Origin: Kalaharituber pfeilii
Taxonomy: Eukaryota; Ascomycota; Pezizomycetes; Pezizales; Pezizaceae
Length of the DNA stretch: 10,725 nt
NCBI GenBank assembly: GCA_015179045.1
Contig: WHUZ01000343.1
Coordinates: forward strand, 1 to 10,725
Direction: 5' to 3'
The notes below the pieces were generated by a model. That model was given only the letters and a program-made list of their open reading frames with translations, had not been told where the DNA came from and searched no databases. Position 1 is the stretch's first letter. Every line of letters starts with the position of its first letter. This document shows positions 8,739-10,725 of the stretch, piece after piece. The position numbers and the translations under genes were made by a program.

Positions 8739-9107
8739 ATGGATAGAACACAATTCAAAGCAATCAGACTTATCTCTCCTCCCACCTCACCAGTGAATAA
8801 GTATAGATTCTACAGTAACTGTACCCCAGAATATAGCCCTTCTTTATTCTCCATAGTTTGCAGTTTAAATACTCTAACAGGTATATATTCAATAAAACCA
8901 TTGAGATCACTACCATATTGTCAAAGAAGACTGCTGCAAGTTCTCTTTAAGTTTAGAGACTTCCAGTCAGAAGGACAACTCCTTGAAAACTACTCAAGGG
9001 ACAGAAGAGCAAAACTAGAATTCATTCAATACCTAAGCCCAGAAGAAACAACCCTATACCAACCACAAATAACCATCCTTTATTCCTGTACTGAGAACCT
9101 GTTCTAG
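8739..9107 (+). CDS. Hypothetical 122-residue protein
   Basis: An open frame of 122 codons starts MDRTQFKAIRLISPPTSP and stops with TAG at 9105-9107. The start has A at -3 and G at +4, a good eukaryotic context, and lies about 110 bp past the TATA-like box and 170 bp past the bZIP-site array, all in the same direction. The protein is basic in its middle (CQRRLLQ, SRDRRAKLEF), rich in Ser, Leu and Tyr, and has no clear signal peptide, membrane helix or known motif. I do not recognise it. All ten Arg codons are AGA or AGG and the frame holds no CpG, as in the convergent gene next to it. The 3' ends of the two genes are 52 bp apart, so their transcripts probably overlap. It could also be the first exon of a longer gene, or an ORF in a transposon leader. 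Confidence 0.5.
   Translation: MDRTQFKAIRLISPPTSPVNKYRFYSNCTPEYSPSLFSIVCSLNTLTGIYSIKPLRSLPYCQRRLLQVLFKFRDFQSEGQLLENYSRDRRAKLEFIQYLSPEETTLYQPQITILYSCTENLF
9079..9084 (-). promoter_or_regulatory. Possible polyadenylation signal AATAAA for the minus-strand gene
   Basis: TTTATT on the plus strand is AATAAA on the minus strand, 75 bp past the TAG at 9160. It lies inside the end of the plus-strand ORF, so use of it would make the two convergent transcripts overlap. Confidence 0.3.
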
Positions 9108-9159
9108 TCCCAAAGCTTTGCCTCTATCTGTCTAGAGACTCTTAGCAATAACTCAAGGA

Positions 9160-10725
9160 CTAAGCAACTTCTTCAACAGTCAGAACATAAGGAGGTGGTA
9201 AATTAGTCAAATCAAATTCCCTCCTAACTCTCTCCCTCTCCCTCAGAAACTTCCAATAAGAATAAGATAAACAAACAACAATAATCAAAGCAACAGCACC
9301 AAACATAGACAGGAAAATAATTAAGCCAACAGCATCCAAAGACAAAGGAAGAACAAAGAAACCACCAGAACCACCTTTAGAAGTACCAGAGCCTGTTGAA
9401 CTAGGAGGTTTAACAGCTCTAGGGAATAACCCAACCACCATCTCTGCAACCTGTTGAGGAATACCTCCGAGTTAGCATATTGAGAAACCTTAACATTTTT
9501 AAGTCTTGCAGAATTGAGACTTACCTTAAGACCTATCAAACCACTCACCCCCCTCCTTCATACCAGCAAGAACCTCAGCAGCAGACAAAACAGTAGTCCA
9601 ACCATCCACCCTCTCCTCATTAGCAACCAAAGGACTTCTAGCAGCAGGACTTCTGGCCTCAGGAGTAGAAACAATCTGAGGACTAACAGCCTGAGCAGAA
9701 GACTCCATAGGCTGAGAGGCAGTAGGGCCTCCAAAGCAATCCACCCTGCCATTTCCTGATCCTAAAGAGCTCCAGTTAGAGCCAAGCAATATTTATCAAG
9801 CAAATAGAAGGTATCTTTGGAAGGAACAGGGCCAGCAAGAAGGTCAACTTGAATAGAAGCATCAACCTCTTTGGAAAACTTGCAGGGTCTTCTGGTATAA
9901 AAGAAAGAACCAGAAAAAAGCTCAGATTTAATACTCTCTTTTGCCTTTTGCATTGTCTCAGCAAGAAAAAGGGTATCTTGTCTTGCAGTAAACCAGGAGA
10001 CAGTAGAAGCAACAAAAGGAAAAGGAGAACCAACCTCCCTACCTGCAATATCCTCCAAAACAAATTGAGCATTTGACCCCACCATATCCTTCACATCAAG
10101 ACAAGCAGGACAGGAACATCCACCAGGGAAAAGCAAGTTGCAGCAAACCTCTGCCTGCTGAGCACCAGAAGGAACTTTGTAAACATTAGCTGCAAAGTCC
10201 TTACAGTAAGTGCAAGAGCAGAGTCTCCTACCAAAAGTCCAAGAAAAGTTAGGAGGAATATCCTCCACAGAAGGGACATAATAATCATTCCCCTCAACCT
10301 CAGGCTGATCCCAATCTAAAAAGAAAGGTTAGGACAAGACAACAAACAGAAGAAGAAATAATAAACAACTTACCAGAAGGACCAACAGCAGGGGACTCCA
10401 GACCAAAAACCTCCCTCTCATCCTGCTCAACTAAAGCAGGGTTAGAAGAATTAGGGGCATCAGCAAGAGTCAGCTTACTTTGCAAATCAACCCCTAAACC
10501 CTCAACATCCCTCATACCCTCACAAAAAATCTCAACATCCTCATCACTTAGCTCCATACTAACTGAATTACAGTCAGTAATAGCAGGAGAATAGGCAGGA
10601 GAAGCTGTGTTACCTATCTTCTCCCTCTCCTCATCAGCTTCACACTTAGGGCAGAAGATAGGACCTAGCCCAGCCATAAGAGAAATAACTGGCCCATAAT
10701 TATTGTGGACCACAGGAAGAGCTTC
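9160..10725 (-). CDS. Cys-rich single-pass membrane protein with PPPY tail (5' end outside window)
   Basis: A spliced gene, open to the window edge. Exon 1 (10725-10374) is acidic and holds FCPKC. An alternative first codon is ATG 10677. Exon 2 starts at 10315 and carries eight cysteines in the pattern C-x-C-x2-C-x19-CC-x7-C-x-C-x2-C (10101-10220), likely zinc-binding. Its frame stops at 9762. The next open frame (9792-9526) is Ser/Pro/Ala-rich and disorder-like (SPQIVSTPEARSPAARSP). The last exon (9443-9160) has one membrane segment (about 9262-9333), then KFLRERERVRR, which predicts an inside tail, and PPPY (9187-9198), the known ligand of WW domains such as those of Rsp5/Nedd4 ubiquitin ligases. 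I do not recognise the family. The exon 2 to exon 3 join is unresolved: no strong in-phase donor is visible, so a weak intron, a frameshift, or two products are possible. Confidence 0.6.
9444..9548 (-). other. Last intron, with two donors and two acceptors
   Basis: Donor GTGAGT at 9548 and acceptor TTGCAG ending at 9444 join MKEG to EMVVGLFPRAV in frame (GG G|AG, phase 1), giving the membrane form. A second, stronger donor GTAAGT lies at 9524 and a second acceptor CAACAG ends at 9451, both using branch site GCTAAC. The other donor/acceptor pairs run into stops (TAA just before 9524, or TAG ten codons after 9451). The intron length is therefore 105 nt for the full-length form. Confidence 0.65.
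9762..9795 (-). other. Candidate splice acceptor overlapping the exon 2 stop codon
   Basis: CTCTAAC (branch-like) is followed 12 nt later by CTCTTTAG, whose TAG at 9762-9764 is also the stop of the exon 2 frame. Exon starting at 9761 would need a phase-1 donor. The best in-phase donors are GTATTA at 9934 and GTTCTT at 9910, both weak. A later acceptor, GGCAG, would fit a phase-2 donor GTTTTC near 9880. Confidence 0.35.
10316..10373 (-). other. Intron 1 of the membrane-protein gene
   Basis: A 58-nt intron with donor GTAAGT at 10373, branch-like CCTAAC, and acceptor TTTTTAG ending at 10316. Splicing joins GPS to DWDQPEVEG through a split Asp codon (G|AT, phase 1), and the frame then runs into the eight-cysteine domain. 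Without splicing the exon 1 frame reads into a hydrophobic nonsense tail. Confidence 0.85.

Larger units (their letters stand above)
8635..10725. other. CpG-void, G-poor compositional domain
   Basis: Reading every line by eye, I find one CpG (9468-9469, inside the last intron) in about 2,090 bp. By contrast, the first 600 bp of the window hold about nine. The plus strand is poor in G across both genes: 10501-10560 has 1 G and 24 C, and 8761-8820 has 6 G and 18 C. Because the skew keeps the same direction under genes on opposite strands, it belongs to the DNA segment and not to transcription of one gene. The domain is cut by the right edge. Confidence 0.85.

Noticed and set aside
8300..8740. 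The region as a 5' LTR (U3 enhancers, TATA, R)
   Set aside because: The layout is suggestive, but I see no primer-binding site, no TG...CA ends, no second copy in the window and no gag or pol. It remains a hypothesis to test.
9770..9800. Programmed -1 ribosomal frameshift joining the cysteine and Ser/Pro frames
   Set aside because: The two frames overlap by about 31 nt with the right shift, but no X XXY YYZ slippery heptamer or following stem is visible.
9514..10076. Plus-strand open frames and alternative minus-strand frames across the membrane-protein gene
   Set aside because: They are Leu-rich or Ser/Arg-rich antisense and off-frame readings of the spliced exons, with no start context or conserved motif of their own.

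Overview
The window looks like nuclear DNA of a filamentous fungus, most likely an ascomycete (Pezizomycotina). This rests on short introns of 48, 55 and 58 nt with GT(A/G)AGT-like donors and CTAAC or GCTGAC branch sites, a decayed Plavaka-type transposase, a LINE-like fragment, and the absence of any bacterial-style gene layout. I cannot name the species. Two very different kinds of DNA lie side by side.

Positions 1 to about 8300 are a graveyard of repeats and broken genes. From the left: a degenerate Plavaka-like transposase on the minus strand (about 58-2000) that still shows two recognisable introns; a trinucleotide microsatellite (2191-2257); the poly(A)-tailed 3' end of a LINE-like element on the minus strand (2988-3408); a perfect 17-bp inverted repeat opening into diverged tandem repeats (3415-3775); an unrecognised broken gene on the plus strand (4321-5570); 1.6 kb of AT-rich, TA-dinucleotide-rich DNA with a few short inverted and tandem repeats; and a second unrecognised broken gene on the plus strand (7187 to about 8255). 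All three broken genes can be followed only by switching frame and passing stop codons.

From about 8330 to the right edge the character changes. A short repeat (8331-8376) is followed by nine perfect TGA(G/C)TCA sites on a 12-bp period (8458-8570), the site bound by Gcn4/AP-1-type bZIP factors. About 50 bp further on is a TATA-like box inside a small CpG-containing inverted repeat (8615-8633), then a 122-codon ORF on the plus strand (8739-9107). A convergent, intron-bearing minus-strand gene (9160 to the edge at 10725) faces it. It encodes an acidic N-terminal region, an eight-cysteine domain, a Ser/Pro/Ala-rich linker, one membrane segment and a short tail with a PPPY motif.

From 8635 to 10725 I find one CpG dinucleotide in about 2.1 kb, and it lies in an intron. 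All 29 arginine codons I located in the two genes are AGA or AGG. The plus strand is also poor in G throughout, whichever strand is coding. The reading frames are open, so this is not the same decay seen to the left. It looks like a separate element or locus with its own base composition, cut by the right edge. I recognise neither of its proteins. This block, with its bZIP-site array and a splice pattern that could switch between soluble and membrane-anchored products, is the most interesting part of the window.
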